Shown here: positions 24,465 through 33,786 of the stretch, piece after piece
How the letters are laid out: each line of letters opens with the position of its first letter
Numbering within the stretch: the first letter of the stretch is position 1
From: Ruminococcaceae bacterium UBA6434
Lineage (GTDB): Bacteria > Bacillota > Clostridia > Oscillospirales > Acutalibacteraceae
Reading direction: 5' to 3'
DNA length: 64,000 nt
Assembly (NCBI GenBank): GCA_002437245.1
Contig: DJOQ01000010.1
Location: 1,385 to 65,384 of the forward strand
Notes under the pieces: generated by a model
What the model saw: only the letters and a program-made list of their open reading frames with translations
Databases searched by the model: none
What the model was told of the DNA's origin: nothing
Translations under genes and position numbers: made by a program

Positions 24465-24920
24465 TTATCTTTTTCTGAGGAGCTGCGACAGCTCGTCCAT
24501 AAAGGCATTTATATCTTTAAACTGCCTGTAAACCGAAGCGAACCTGACATACGCAACCTCGTCGATATCTTTAAGTTTCTGCATGGCAAGCTCGCCTATG
24601 TGCATAGACGAGACCTCGCGGTCGAGCGAATTTTGAAGATTTGCCTCAATATCGTCAACGGCGCGCTCCAGCGTATCCATAGAAACCTGACGTTTTTCGC
24701 AGGCGCGCATCATACCGCCCAAAAGCTTATTTCGGTCAAACACCTCGCGCGACTTATCTTTTTTAACGACAAGTATCGGCACGCTTTCAATAACTTCGTA
24801 TGTAGTAAAGCGCTTACCGCACTTAATGCACTCGCGGCGGCGGCGTATTCTCTCGCCCTCGTCGGTGGGTCTCGAATCTATTACCTTGCTCTCTTCGTAT
24901 CCGCAGTAAGGGCACTTCAC
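24465..24920 (-). CDS. nrdR: Transcriptional repressor NrdR
   Basis: 151 residues, GTG start. The N-terminal zinc ribbon C-P-Y-C (residues 3-6) with [12 protein letters not shown] is followed by an ATP-cone domain (about 45-140, [15 protein letters not shown]). NrdR binds ATP/dATP and represses ribonucleotide reductase genes through NrdR boxes. Length and motifs match the family exactly. It is monocistronic, with its own promoter and terminator. Confidence 0.97.
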   Translation of the reverse strand: MKCPYCGYEESKVIDSRPTDEGERIRRRRECIKCGKRFTTYEVIESVPILVVKKDKSREVFDRNKLLGGMMRACEKRQVSMDTLERAVDDIEANLQNSLDREVSSMHIGELAMQKLKDIDEVAYVRFASVYRQFKDINAFMDELSQLLRKR

Positions 24921-24958
24921 GGCAAATCACATCCAATAGTTATTTTTAATCTATGAAT

Positions 24959-24987
24959 ATTATATCAAACAAAATTTACAATGTAAA
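24959..24987 (-). promoter_or_regulatory. Promoter of nrdR
   Basis: On the minus strand: TTTACA (24982-24987), 17-bp spacer, TATAAT (24959-24964). It starts only 24 bases after the capsule locus ends, and no terminator for that locus was found in the gap. Confidence 0.8.
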
Positions 24988-25010
24988 GCGTATTTTGACT
25001 CGGCGGTTTA

Positions 25011-26189
25011 TCAGTACTTCCTCCAGACCGTCTTATCCACTATGCCTGTGTAGGACTGAATAATTTTAACTACCTTTGAGCTTACGTTTTCGTCGGTATA
25101 ATCGGGTACGGGAATGCCCGTATCGCCGTTTTCATTCATATCCACGGCAAGCGTAACCGCTCTGAGAAGGCTTTTTTCGTCAATTCCGGCGAGCACAAAG
25201 CAGCCCTTATCGAGAGCCTCGGGGCGCTCTGTGGAAGTTCTTATGCACACCGCGGGGAAGCTCTTTCCGACCGAGGTAAAGAAGCTGCTCTCCTCGGGCA
25301 GCGTTCCGCTGTCGGAAACCACGGCAAAGGCGTTCATCTGAAGATTGTTATAATCATGGAATCCGAGCGGCTCATGGCGTATAACCCTCTTATCAAGCTT
25401 GAAACCGCTCTCCTCAAGACGCTTTTTTGAACGCGGATGGCACGAATAGAGTATCGGCATATCATATTTTTCGGCAAGACGGTTTATTGCGGAAAACAGG
25501 CTTATAAAATTCTTTTCGGTATCAATGTTTTCTTCGCGGTGAGCCGATAAAAGAATATAATTTTTCTCTTTAAGACCGAGTTTTGCCAAAATGTCGCTGT
25601 TTTCGATTTTTTCCAAATTTTTGTGAAGCACCTCCGCCATAGGCGAGCCCGTTACGTAAGTGCGCTCCTTCGGCAGACCGCACTCGTGCAGATAGCGGCG
25701 CGCGTGCTCGGAATACGCCATATTCACATCCGAGATAATATCTACTATACGGCGGTTTGTCTCCTCCGGCAAACACTCGTCCTTGCAGCGGTTGCCTGCC
25801 TCCATATGGAATATCGGTATATGCAGTCTTTTCGCCGCTATTGCGGAAAGGCAGGAATTTGTGTCGCCGAGAATCAAAAGTGCCTCGGGGTGAATATCAT
25901 GCATCAGCTTGTACGAGCAGTTTATGATATTTCCGACCGTCTCGCCGAGATCGGTCCCTACGGCGTCCATATACACCTCGGGGTCGGAAAGCTCCAAATC
26001 CTTAAAGAACACGCCGTTCAGATTGTAATCGTAATTCTGACCGGTATGCGCGAGAATACAGTCAAAATACTCTCTGCACTTGTCGATAACCGCGGCAAGT
26101 CTGATTATTTCGGGACGCGTGCCTACAATAATAAGGAGCTTTAATTTCCCGTTATCCTTAAATTTAATATCGCTGTAATCAGTTTTCAT
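25011..26189 (-). CDS. capG: UDP-N-acetylglucosamine 2-epimerase type enzyme (CapG/WecB family)
   Basis: 392 residues, GGAGGTAA eight bases before the ATG. Motifs are G-T-R-P-E-I-I-R (about 22), G-D-T-N-S (about 107), S-A-H-R-E-E-N-I-D (about 235) and S-D-S-G-T-L-P-E-E-S (about 293). It follows capE and capF in order, as in Staphylococcus aureus capsule loci, where CapG epimerises C2 to give UDP-N-acetyl-L-fucosamine. Context favours that role over plain UDP-ManNAc synthesis. Last gene of the locus. Confidence 0.9.
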   Translation of the reverse strand: MKTDYSDIKFKDNGKLKLLIIVGTRPEIIRLAAVIDKCREYFDCILAHTGQNYDYNLNGVFFKDLELSDPEVYMDAVGTDLGETVGNIINCSYKLMHDIHPEALLILGDTNSCLSAIAAKRLHIPIFHMEAGNRCKDECLPEETNRRIVDIISDVNMAYSEHARRYLHECGLPKERTYVTGSPMAEVLHKNLEKIENSDILAKLGLKEKNYILLSAHREENIDTEKNFISLFSAINRLAEKYDMPILYSCHPRSKKRLEESGFKLDKRVIRHEPLGFHDYNNLQMNAFAVVSDSGTLPEESSFFTSVGKSFPAVCIRTSTERPEALDKGCFVLAGIDEKSLLRAVTLAVDMNENGDTGIPVPDYTDENVSSKVVKIIQSYTGIVDKTVWRKY

Positions 26190-26218
26190 ATATATTACCT
26201 CCGCCGTGTGTGGCAGTA

Positions 26219-27418
26219 TTAAACCTTTTCTCCGAATGTATCGGGGTGTTCGGCGTCAAAAATTTCGTTTGCCCACATCAATGTGACAAGCGGCTGTGTG
26301 TCGCTTAAATTAACTATGCTGTGAGTGTAACCGGGGAGCATCTGCACACATTCGGGCTTATCGCCCGAAACATAAAATTCCATAACGCTGTCGGTGCCTA
26401 TTTTGCGTTCGCGTATAAGCCCCTTTCCCGAAACGACTATGAACTGCTCCCACTTGCTGTTATGCCAATGCTCGCCTTTGGTTATGCCCGGCAGCGACAC
26501 ATTAACGCTGAACTGACCGCAGTTTTCCGTTTTCAAAAGCTCGGTAAAGCTGCCGCGCGCGTCCGAATTTGTTTTAAACTCAAACGCGGTTTTTTCCTTC
26601 GGAAGATATGAAAGATACGTGCTGTAAAGCTTCTTCGCAAAACTGCCGTTCGGAATTTCCGGCATAATAAGAGTCTTTCGCCGGTCATCGAATTTGTGAA
26701 GCAACGACACGATTTCGCCGAGCGTAACGCGATATGTTACCGGAACGACACAATATCTGCCGTCGCTTTTCGGGACAGCGTCCGCACCCGAAAATTCGCA
26801 GCGATGCTCTTTTCCCTCGAGTAAGTCGAGCATTTCGTTTACAAGATCATCTATATACAAAAGCTCAAGTTCCGTTTTTTCATTATCGACTCTTACGGGC
26901 AAATCATTTGCGATGTTATTGCAAAAGGTCGCAACGGCGCTGTTGTAATTCGGTCTGCACCATTTTCCGAAAAGATTCGGGAAGCGGTAAACAAACACCT
27001 TTGCGCCGGTTTTTGCGGCATAGTCAAAAAACAGCTCTTCTCCGCGCAGCTTTGACTCTCCGTAAACGGAATTTGCATATCTGCCGACAAGCGTCGCCTG
27101 TATGGAGCTTGAGAGCATAACAGGACAACGGTTGCCGTACTTTTTGAGCGTATCCAAAAGCTCCGAGGCGAACCCGAAATTACCCTTCATAAACTCGCTG
27201 TCGTCTTTAGGTCTGTTGACGCCCGCAAGGTTGAAAACAAAATCGCAATCCCTGCAAAAATCCGAGAGCAGAGCCTTGTCCGTGTCAACATCATATTCAA
27301 ATATTTCGTCAATCGAGAGCGACGGACGTGTGCGGTCCTTGCCGTCGCGCAGATTTTTAAGCGCCTCTGTAAAATTTTTGCCTACAAATCCGGCTGAACC
27401 CGTAACAAGTATTTTCAT
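26219..27418 (-). CDS. capF: CapF-like bifunctional epimerase/reductase with cupin domain
   Basis: 399 residues. The N-terminal short-chain dehydrogenase fold has G-S-A-G-F-V-G (about 7-13) and Y-G-E-S-K (the YxxxK catalytic pair, about 119). The C-terminal cupin (about 285-395) has G-E-H-W-H-N-S-K-W-E, giving the zinc-binding His and Glu residues. In CapF the cupin performs C3 epimerisation and the dehydrogenase domain reduces C4 with NADPH, producing UDP-2-acetamido-2,6-dideoxy-L-talose. Both domains look intact. It sits between capE and capG with short gaps. Confidence 0.92.
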   Translation of the reverse strand: MKILVTGSAGFVGKNFTEALKNLRDGKDRTRPSLSIDEIFEYDVDTDKALLSDFCRDCDFVFNLAGVNRPKDDSEFMKGNFGFASELLDTLKKYGNRCPVMLSSSIQATLVGRYANSVYGESKLRGEELFFDYAAKTGAKVFVYRFPNLFGKWCRPNYNSAVATFCNNIANDLPVRVDNEKTELELLYIDDLVNEMLDLLEGKEHRCEFSGADAVPKSDGRYCVVPVTYRVTLGEIVSLLHKFDDRRKTLIMPEIPNGSFAKKLYSTYLSYLPKEKTAFEFKTNSDARGSFTELLKTENCGQFSVNVSLPGITKGEHWHNSKWEQFIVVSGKGLIRERKIGTDSVMEFYVSGDKPECVQMLPGYTHSIVNLSDTQPLVTLMWANEIFDAEHPDTFGEKV

Positions 27419-27442
27419 AAAATCTGCCTTTCGGAATACCGA

Positions 27443-28480
27443 TTACTTTTTGAATTCGGCTAATTCGTCTCTGATATAAGCGAGCGATAAAAGCTTTTCC
27501 TTTACCTGCTCAACATTTAAAAGCTCGGTATTGTTTGAATTGAATTCGGTTAACGGGTTACGTTTTATATCGCCCGTTTTAAAGTACTTGTCGTAATTGA
27601 GCGAGCGCTTGTCCGCAGGTACGCGGTAAAACTTGCCCATATCAACGGCGTGTGCACATTCTTCGTTAGTGAGAAGCGTCTCATACATTTTTTCGCCGTG
27701 GCGTATGCCGATAACCTTTATATCATCGTCCGAACCGAAAAGCTCTTTAACCGCTCTTGCCAAAGTCTCAATGGTGCAGGCAGGCGCCTTTTGAACGAGT
27801 ATATCGCCCGAAACGCCGCTTTCAAAGGCAAAAAGAACAAGGTCTACCGCCTCGTCAAGGCTCATTATAAAGCGCGTCATATTAGGCTCGGTTACGGTTA
27901 TCGGTTTGCCCTCTTTCATCTGCTCTATCCAAAGCGGAATTACGGAGCCGCGCGAACACATTACGTTTCCGTAACGCGTGCAGCAGATTTTTGTTCTTTC
28001 GGGGCTTACCGTCCGCGATTTTGCAACTATTACCTTTTCCATCATCGCCTTTGAAGTCCCCATTGCGTTAACCGGGTACGCCGCCTTATCGGTTGAAAGG
28101 CAAATTACGGTTTTAACTCCCTCGTCTATTGCCGCGGTGAGCACGTTATCGGTGCCGAGAACGTTGGTCTTGACCGCCTCTATCGGGAAGAACTCGCACG
28201 ACGGAACCTGTTTTAAAGCCGCCGCATGGAATATATAGTCAACGCCGTGTATTGCGTTTTTGACGCTTGCAAGGTCTCTGACATCACCGATAAAGAACTT
28301 TATTTTATCGCTGACCTCGGGCATTTTCGCCTGAAACTCATGGCGCATATCGTCCTGCTTTTTTTCATCTCTTGAAAAAATGCGGATTTCGCCGATGTCG
28401 GTCTCTAAAAATCTGTTGAGCACCGCATTGCCGAATGAGCCTGTTCCGCCCGTAATCATCAGAGTTTTGTCTTTAAACAT
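27443..28480 (-). CDS. capE: CapE-like UDP-GlcNAc 4,6-dehydratase/5-epimerase
   Basis: 345 residues from the second ATG (28480), which has better spacing to AAGGA. Motifs are I-T-G-G-T-G-S-F-G-N-A for NAD(P) binding, S-T-D-K-A at about 123, and N-A-M-G-T-S-K. CapE-type enzymes have Met in place of the usual Tyr of YxxxK, and this protein follows that pattern. It converts UDP-GlcNAc to the 4-keto-6-deoxy-L-arabino-hexulose that CapF uses. Together with the next two genes it predicts UDP-L-FucNAc supply. Confidence 0.92.
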   Translation of the reverse strand: MFKDKTLMITGGTGSFGNAVLNRFLETDIGEIRIFSRDEKKQDDMRHEFQAKMPEVSDKIKFFIGDVRDLASVKNAIHGVDYIFHAAALKQVPSCEFFPIEAVKTNVLGTDNVLTAAIDEGVKTVICLSTDKAAYPVNAMGTSKAMMEKVIVAKSRTVSPERTKICCTRYGNVMCSRGSVIPLWIEQMKEGKPITVTEPNMTRFIMSLDEAVDLVLFAFESGVSGDILVQKAPACTIETLARAVKELFGSDDDIKVIGIRHGEKMYETLLTNEECAHAVDMGKFYRVPADKRSLNYDKYFKTGDIKRNPLTEFNSNNTELLNVEQVKEKLLSLAYIRDELAEFKK

Positions 28481-28497
28481 TTTCATCTTCCTTTATA

Positions 28498-30033
28498 TCA
28501 AGCTTTTTTTAGGTTCAGCTTGCCTTTTATTTTATTAAACAGCCCCTTTATAAGGCCTTTTTCATAGCTGTTCATAAAGAATGTTGTCATAAGACCGCCA
28601 TACACCGCCGTCATTGCCGCGGCATTTATAATAAGCCCTATCCAACCGTACCGATTGAGATGCAGCAGCGACAGCGCCGCACCGACGGCAGAGCTGATTA
28701 AAAGCGCAGGGAGAGTTCCCTTAAACAAATCGCGGTAATACTCGCCGAATTTTATGCCGACTTCTTTTCGGAGAACCATATCCATAAGTACGACATCGCC
28801 GATAATCAGCGCCAAAGCCGTGCCGAGCGATGAGCCTATGAGAGGTTTCCACTTTATCAGCAAAATCGTGACAATAATATTGAAAACCGATGAGCAAATC
28901 TGTATAACCGCCAAAGTTTTGTGGCGGTTTATCGCCCAGAGTATCTGATTTCCTATGCCCTGCGGCGTTGAAATCATCCACGGGAACATTATAATAAGCG
29001 CAACAAAATAGCCGTCTATGTTATCCTTGCCCGCCCAAAGCGTTATAAAATCTCTGCCGAACACGGCAAACACACAGTAGATAATGCCGAGAACCATAAA
29101 GATAACTCTGCCGATACGAACCATTTCTTTTTGTATCGTTTTGCTGTCGGCTCCGCCCTCTATCATACGGACGGTGCCTGCCATAAGCACGGAATTGAAC
29201 TGACTGCCTATGGTCTTATAATACTGCACTATTTGCGAGCCGACGCCGTAAATGCCTATAAGCACCGCGGCGGACGGAGCAAAAATACCGAGGATTATCT
29301 GGTCAGACATTGAGTTTAACTGCTGCGCTATGAGCTGAATAAGCACAAATGTGGAATACGAAAATACGCCCTTTACAAAAGACATATCTATCTTTTTAAA
29401 GCTCGGATATATTTTGAGTTTTAAAAATACATAGCCTATATAGAAAAGCCGCGTAACTGCCGTAACAACAAGGTTTACGGTTACAACGCCTATACTCTTG
29501 ACGCCCGCCTTCATCAAAAAAACAAGAACTATCATTTTTGCGACATTGGCAAGTATCATAATACCCTTGTGCGCCGTGAACCGCTCGTAAGCAATAAGCG
29601 TATTTGAAAAAGCCGATGTGCCGATTGAAATTGCGCTTGTGGCTATCGCTATCGATAAAAGCTCCTTCGCTTTGACTATTTCGGACGGCGTAAGTCCCTT
29701 TGAAAACACGTTCGGAAAAACGGTTATTAAAAGCACGCCCACAATAACTATAACAAAGGTAACCGCCGCATAGTAAACGGTGGTCACGCCCAAAAACTTA
29801 CTTTGGGACTCCCTGTCGTTATTGGCGCGGAATTTTGCCATATATCTGATAACCGAGTTGCCGACCCCGAGGTCGAATATTATCAGATACGCCGTTATGG
29901 ACGAGGTCAGCTGGTAAATACCGTATTCCGCCTGACCGAGACTTCTTATTATAAACGGAGTTACAAACATAGCCGAAATTATTTCGGTTATCATAACGCC
30001 GTATGAAAAAACTAATCCGATTTTTCTGTTCAT
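28498..30033 (-). CDS. Polysaccharide flippase (Wzx, MATE/MOP superfamily)
   Basis: 511 residues from the ATG at 30033 (AAAGG nine bases upstream). About 12-14 hydrophobic segments run from V-F-S-Y-G-V-M-I-T-E-I to the C-terminal K-G-L-F-N-K-I-K-G-K-L. The N-terminal Q-A-E-Y-G-I-Y-Q-L motif is typical of Wzx proteins. It moves the undecaprenyl-linked repeat unit across the membrane. It is the only flippase in the window, although the window has two polysaccharide loci. Confidence 0.9.
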   Translation of the reverse strand: MNRKIGLVFSYGVMITEIISAMFVTPFIIRSLGQAEYGIYQLTSSITAYLIIFDLGVGNSVIRYMAKFRANNDRESQSKFLGVTTVYYAAVTFVIVIVGVLLITVFPNVFSKGLTPSEIVKAKELLSIAIATSAISIGTSAFSNTLIAYERFTAHKGIMILANVAKMIVLVFLMKAGVKSIGVVTVNLVVTAVTRLFYIGYVFLKLKIYPSFKKIDMSFVKGVFSYSTFVLIQLIAQQLNSMSDQIILGIFAPSAAVLIGIYGVGSQIVQYYKTIGSQFNSVLMAGTVRMIEGGADSKTIQKEMVRIGRVIFMVLGIIYCVFAVFGRDFITLWAGKDNIDGYFVALIIMFPWMISTPQGIGNQILWAINRHKTLAVIQICSSVFNIIVTILLIKWKPLIGSSLGTALALIIGDVVLMDMVLRKEVGIKFGEYYRDLFKGTLPALLISSAVGAALSLLHLNRYGWIGLIINAAAMTAVYGGLMTTFFMNSYEKGLIKGLFNKIKGKLNLKKA

Positions 30034-30050
30034 AGTCAAATACCTTTTAT

Positions 30051-31202
30051 TCAGAAAACAAATTGTGCGTTATTGTACACATACAGCAGCAAATAAGCAA
30101 AATGTATCACACTCTCTGCCGACAACACAATATAAGTATACGGTTTGAGGTTTTTGTTAACGGGATTCCTGAACCTGTACAGCAAAAACAGCAGCGGCAC
30201 GCTGAGCGTTATCTGAATGAAGTTGGGCGTTCTCAAAATGAACTGATAGTTTGAGATAAACAGGAATATCGTAACTATGCTGTAAACTATCATCCAGTCG
30301 TAGTTATACGTTCCGTCCAAAGCTTTGTCCCGAAGGGAAGAGCCGGTATTTTGCTTTTTAATGAGACTTTCCGTTATAGTCATGGAAAGCAACATTATCA
30401 AAAGCGCCAGAACGAGCCTTATAATCGACATTGAAAACTGCCATATACCGAAAACCTCGTAGCTTTTGTAGCCCGAAATCTTTCTCTCGACGGTTCCCAA
30501 AAGTCCGTCGCTTGCGGAGCCGAGTGTAATCGCGATTTTGTTTGCGGCAAAAATAAGTACCGGAAGTATTACGATAAACGACTTTTTCACAATCGGAGAC
30601 GCCTTTTTTATAAACAGAAGCACTATTCTGATAAGCACAAACGGCAATATGCCGTAATGGAAATAGCACAGAGCCGCATATACAAGGAAACAGAAAATGC
30701 GGTGCTTTTTCTCGACTATATCCACATACATAAAGTAAGCGAGCACTGCAAAGCAGATATAAATACGCGTATTGTCTATGACATAGAAATAATTGAAGTT
30801 TGCCATAAAGAACAATAGCGCCATATTCATTTCGCTTTTTTTCGAGTCGAACCTAACGCCGGCTTTATAAAGCAGCGCAAACGAAAATCCGTATACTATA
30901 AATACGGTAAGCGCGGGCAATATGCCGTTTTCGGGGCAAATTCTCGCAAGACCGTAATAATACACAAGCGTCAGAGGGTTGCTCGCACCGTAATAGGAAT
31001 ACGCTTTACCGAAAGAAATCTGCCTGAATAAATCGAGCTGTTCATACGCTCTGTACAGGTCCATGGTATAGTCTGGCTTTGTGAACCAAGCAAGGCATGC
31101 CAAAGCCGCCGCAAAAAGCAGCAGATATATTTTATATGTTTTTTTGTTGAAAATCGGATTTATAACTGCAAATCCGAAGAATAACAAAACAATCCGGAGC
31201 AT
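30051..31202 (-). CDS. EpsG/Wzy-like polysaccharide polymerase
   Basis: 383 residues with about ten membrane segments and an N-terminal F-F-G-F-A-V-I-N-P. The motif D-Y-T-M-D-L-Y-R-A-Y-E-Q-L-D at about 48-61 is characteristic of EpsG-family proteins, which have a conserved Asp/Arg-rich first external loop. It polymerises flipped repeat units outside the membrane. The ribosome binding site is weak (GAAG). It lies between the last glycosyltransferase gene and the flippase. Confidence 0.82.
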   Translation of the reverse strand: MLRIVLLFFGFAVINPIFNKKTYKIYLLLFAAALACLAWFTKPDYTMDLYRAYEQLDLFRQISFGKAYSYYGASNPLTLVYYYGLARICPENGILPALTVFIVYGFSFALLYKAGVRFDSKKSEMNMALLFFMANFNYFYVIDNTRIYICFAVLAYFMYVDIVEKKHRIFCFLVYAALCYFHYGILPFVLIRIVLLFIKKASPIVKKSFIVILPVLIFAANKIAITLGSASDGLLGTVERKISGYKSYEVFGIWQFSMSIIRLVLALLIMLLSMTITESLIKKQNTGSSLRDKALDGTYNYDWMIVYSIVTIFLFISNYQFILRTPNFIQITLSVPLLFLLYRFRNPVNKNLKPYTYIVLSAESVIHFAYLLLYVYNNAQFVF

Positions 31203-31226
31203 ATATTACTTCACTTTCTGGTACTT

Positions 31227-32441
31227 TTAAAGGGATAATATTCCGTCACAAAATTCGAGATAATTTTTTCGGCAGTCAAAACACTTCTGCCATTTTTCAT
31301 ACGCGCAGTCGCTCATTTTCCGTTTTTCTTCAAGCGGCATAGCTTCGTATGCATTTACGGCGGAAACAAGCTCCTCATCAGTAAAATCGGACTTTAACAA
31401 AAATCCGTTTTTGCCGTTATCGACTATTTCGCCGACGCCGCCGACGTCCGTCGCCACAACCGGCATACCCCTTGCCATACACTCCATCATCGTCACGGGC
31501 AAGCCCTCCGACGACGAAACGTTCAGGAGAAAATCAAACGGATTTTCCGAAATATAATTCATGGCATCGTCATGATTCATATATCCTTTAAGCTCGTATT
31601 TTATATTTTCTTTTCCGCGAAGCTCTATCTTCGCCTTTTCTTTTATTTCATCGGCAAGCACACCTGAGCCTATGTGCGTCCAAATTATATCTTTATCCGT
31701 CTTTGAAAGAGCGTCTATTATCCTGCCCACGCGCTTTACGGGGGAGAGGTACGAAAAGCTCAATATTTTAAGCGGACCGCCTTTTTCGGGGCGTTCGGGT
31801 CTTTTGCCCTCTTTGACTCCGAGATATGAAACACAGCACTTTTTTTCATCAATCTCAAAATTTTCGCGGTAATAATTCATACCGTCACGACTTATGAAAA
31901 CAAGTTTATCTATCCGCTTTGCAATCTCGTTTTTATATGGGATATAGTATCCGTTCGCCTCATTGAGATATAAATCTGCTCTGTGTATTCTCGAAACCAC
32001 TCTGTCGCCTTTTTTTGCGGCAAGGGCTGCCGACAATGCGGTATAGTCATTCCAATATGTATAAAAAACGCACTCGCCGCCCGCAATGCTTCTTACTTTT
32101 TTAAGGTAGGACTCAAAATGGAACGTGCGCATAAGGCTTTTAAACGCTCTTTTTACATTCGTAAGAGTAAGCTTTTTTTTGCGCTTTAAATATGCGAGTT
32201 CTCTGTAATATATGGGTGAAAACAGCGTTTTTAAAAAATATCCGAAAACGTTTTTCCCGTAGTGCGACGCATATCTGAATACCCTGTCGTCGGGAACCTC
32301 GGTTGTCATCTCGTCTTTCGGATTTCTCGACACAGTATATACGTCCGATTTTTCTTTCATTATCTCGTATTCGGGCGCCAAAAAGCCTGCCTCGGCTATG
32401 CCGAAAGGAAACGAATTAGTTATAAGCAAGACATTTTTCAT
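31227..32441 (-). CDS. Glycosyltransferase family 4
   Basis: 404 residues. The C-terminal GT-B half has L-S-F-S-Y-L-S-P-V-K-R-V-G-R, S-S-S-E-G-L-P-V-T-M-M-E-C-M-A-R-G-M-P-V-V and G-E-I-V-D-N-G-K-N-G, the normal family-4 signature with the E-x7-E pair. A GGGAGGGG site precedes the ATG, which overlaps the stop of the previous gene (ATGA). Donor sugar unknown. Confidence 0.88.
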   Translation of the reverse strand: MKNVLLITNSFPFGIAEAGFLAPEYEIMKEKSDVYTVSRNPKDEMTTEVPDDRVFRYASHYGKNVFGYFLKTLFSPIYYRELAYLKRKKKLTLTNVKRAFKSLMRTFHFESYLKKVRSIAGGECVFYTYWNDYTALSAALAAKKGDRVVSRIHRADLYLNEANGYYIPYKNEIAKRIDKLVFISRDGMNYYRENFEIDEKKCCVSYLGVKEGKRPERPEKGGPLKILSFSYLSPVKRVGRIIDALSKTDKDIIWTHIGSGVLADEIKEKAKIELRGKENIKYELKGYMNHDDAMNYISENPFDFLLNVSSSEGLPVTMMECMARGMPVVATDVGGVGEIVDNGKNGFLLKSDFTDEELVSAVNAYEAMPLEEKRKMSDCAYEKWQKCFDCRKNYLEFCDGILSL

Positions 32442-33664
32442 TTTTCTTCCCCTCCCGCCAACCGCAACAACTGCTTATAAACATCAATATACTGATGTAT
32501 CAGCTTGTCCTTGCCGAATTTCTCATGGGCAAAGTTTTCACACGCCTCGGAATAAAACCGACTGCCGTTTTCGCGGACCTTTTTTACGGCATTTAAAATT
32601 CCCTCAAAATCGTTTTTCGGCACTACATAACCGCAGCCTTCGCCGACTATTTCGGGATTGGCGGTGGAATCGTAGCATATTACCGGCGTTCCACAAGAGA
32701 GCGCCTCCGCGGAGACCTTTCCGAAAGTTTCTTCAAGAGAAAATGTAATAAACACATCGGCAGCCGAATAAATTTCGGCAAGCTCATCGGTAGACGATGT
32801 TCGCGGTACGGCTATAATATTTTTCGGCAAAACCGTGTTTTCTTTGAGACCGCCGACCAAAACAACCGTTATCTCGGGGCATTCCTCTGCGAGCCTTATA
32901 AAGCTCTTTAAGCCTTTACGTTCGGACCAGGAGGTTGAAACTCCGACTGCCATAAAACCGTTGATGCCGTATTTTTCGCGTACGTTTTTTCCGTCGCGCG
33001 GATAGAATTTGTCAAAATCTATCCAGTTATATATTGTTTTTACAACCGCAGCCTTTTTGGCTATCGGCGATTTTTTCACCTCGTTTGTAACGTAATCGGA
33101 CACGCCTATAAGAGCAAGGCGGTCGATTTTTCCGAGAAGCTCGGTTTTTTCCCTGAGCAATTTTTTTGTCCTGTCAAAAAACCAAGTGGGATTGCCGTCG
33201 CTGAGATTCGGGCATTTTCCGCACTCTTTATGCCACTTATCGCAGCCCGTTACGGCAAAGTGAACGCATTTGCCGGTTACGAACCAAAAATCGTGGAATG
33301 TTATGACAACCGCCACTTTCTTTTCGGCGAGATGCTTTAAAAGCATAGGCAGATTTATAAAATTGCCGTGGAGATTTCTGAGGTGGACAACATCGGGTTG
33401 TATTTTGACAATATATTTTATAAGTTTTTTGGTCGAAAAAAAAGAAAAGTGCGCCTGCTCACCAGTAATGCGCGAAAGAAGCCCGTGCATCTTTACATCA
33501 AACGGCGAGCCTATATGATAAAGGTTGACATCATCGGGTTTGTCGGTTTTGGAATACGCAACATATGAACCGACGCCCTCTCTTAACAGCGCATGATGTA
33601 ACTCAGCTGTGGTTCTGCCCGTACTGCTTAAATTATATACGGCATTTATTTGTAAAACTTTCAT
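32438..33664 (-). CDS. Glycosyltransferase family 4
   Basis: 408 residues from the ATG at 33664; a GTG at 33673 overlaps the ribosome binding site. It has V-Y-N-L-S-S-T-G-R-T-T near the N-terminus, a middle cysteine cluster C-V-H-F-A-V-T-G-C-D-K-W-H-K-E-C-G-K-C-P (about 130-149) and F-S-L-E-E-T-F-G-K-V-S-A-E-A. The cysteine cluster with a following W-F-F-D-R-T-K-K is typical of a subgroup of capsule glycosyltransferases (WcaC/WbaZ-like neighbourhoods); its role is unknown. Confidence 0.87.
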   Translation of the reverse strand: MKVLQINAVYNLSSTGRTTAELHHALLREGVGSYVAYSKTDKPDDVNLYHIGSPFDVKMHGLLSRITGEQAHFSFFSTKKLIKYIVKIQPDVVHLRNLHGNFINLPMLLKHLAEKKVAVVITFHDFWFVTGKCVHFAVTGCDKWHKECGKCPNLSDGNPTWFFDRTKKLLREKTELLGKIDRLALIGVSDYVTNEVKKSPIAKKAAVVKTIYNWIDFDKFYPRDGKNVREKYGINGFMAVGVSTSWSERKGLKSFIRLAEECPEITVVLVGGLKENTVLPKNIIAVPRTSSTDELAEIYSAADVFITFSLEETFGKVSAEALSCGTPVICYDSTANPEIVGEGCGYVVPKNDFEGILNAVKKVRENGSRFYSEACENFAHEKFGKDKLIHQYIDVYKQLLRLAGGEEK

Positions 33665-33786
33665 TTTTCTCACCCCTTATTCAGTTTTATTCTCCTCGAG
33701 TTCAAGCACCTAAAACAAAATTTCTTATAAAAAACCATAACCGTAACATCCGCAACGTTCACGCTGTGTCTGTCACGGGAATAACG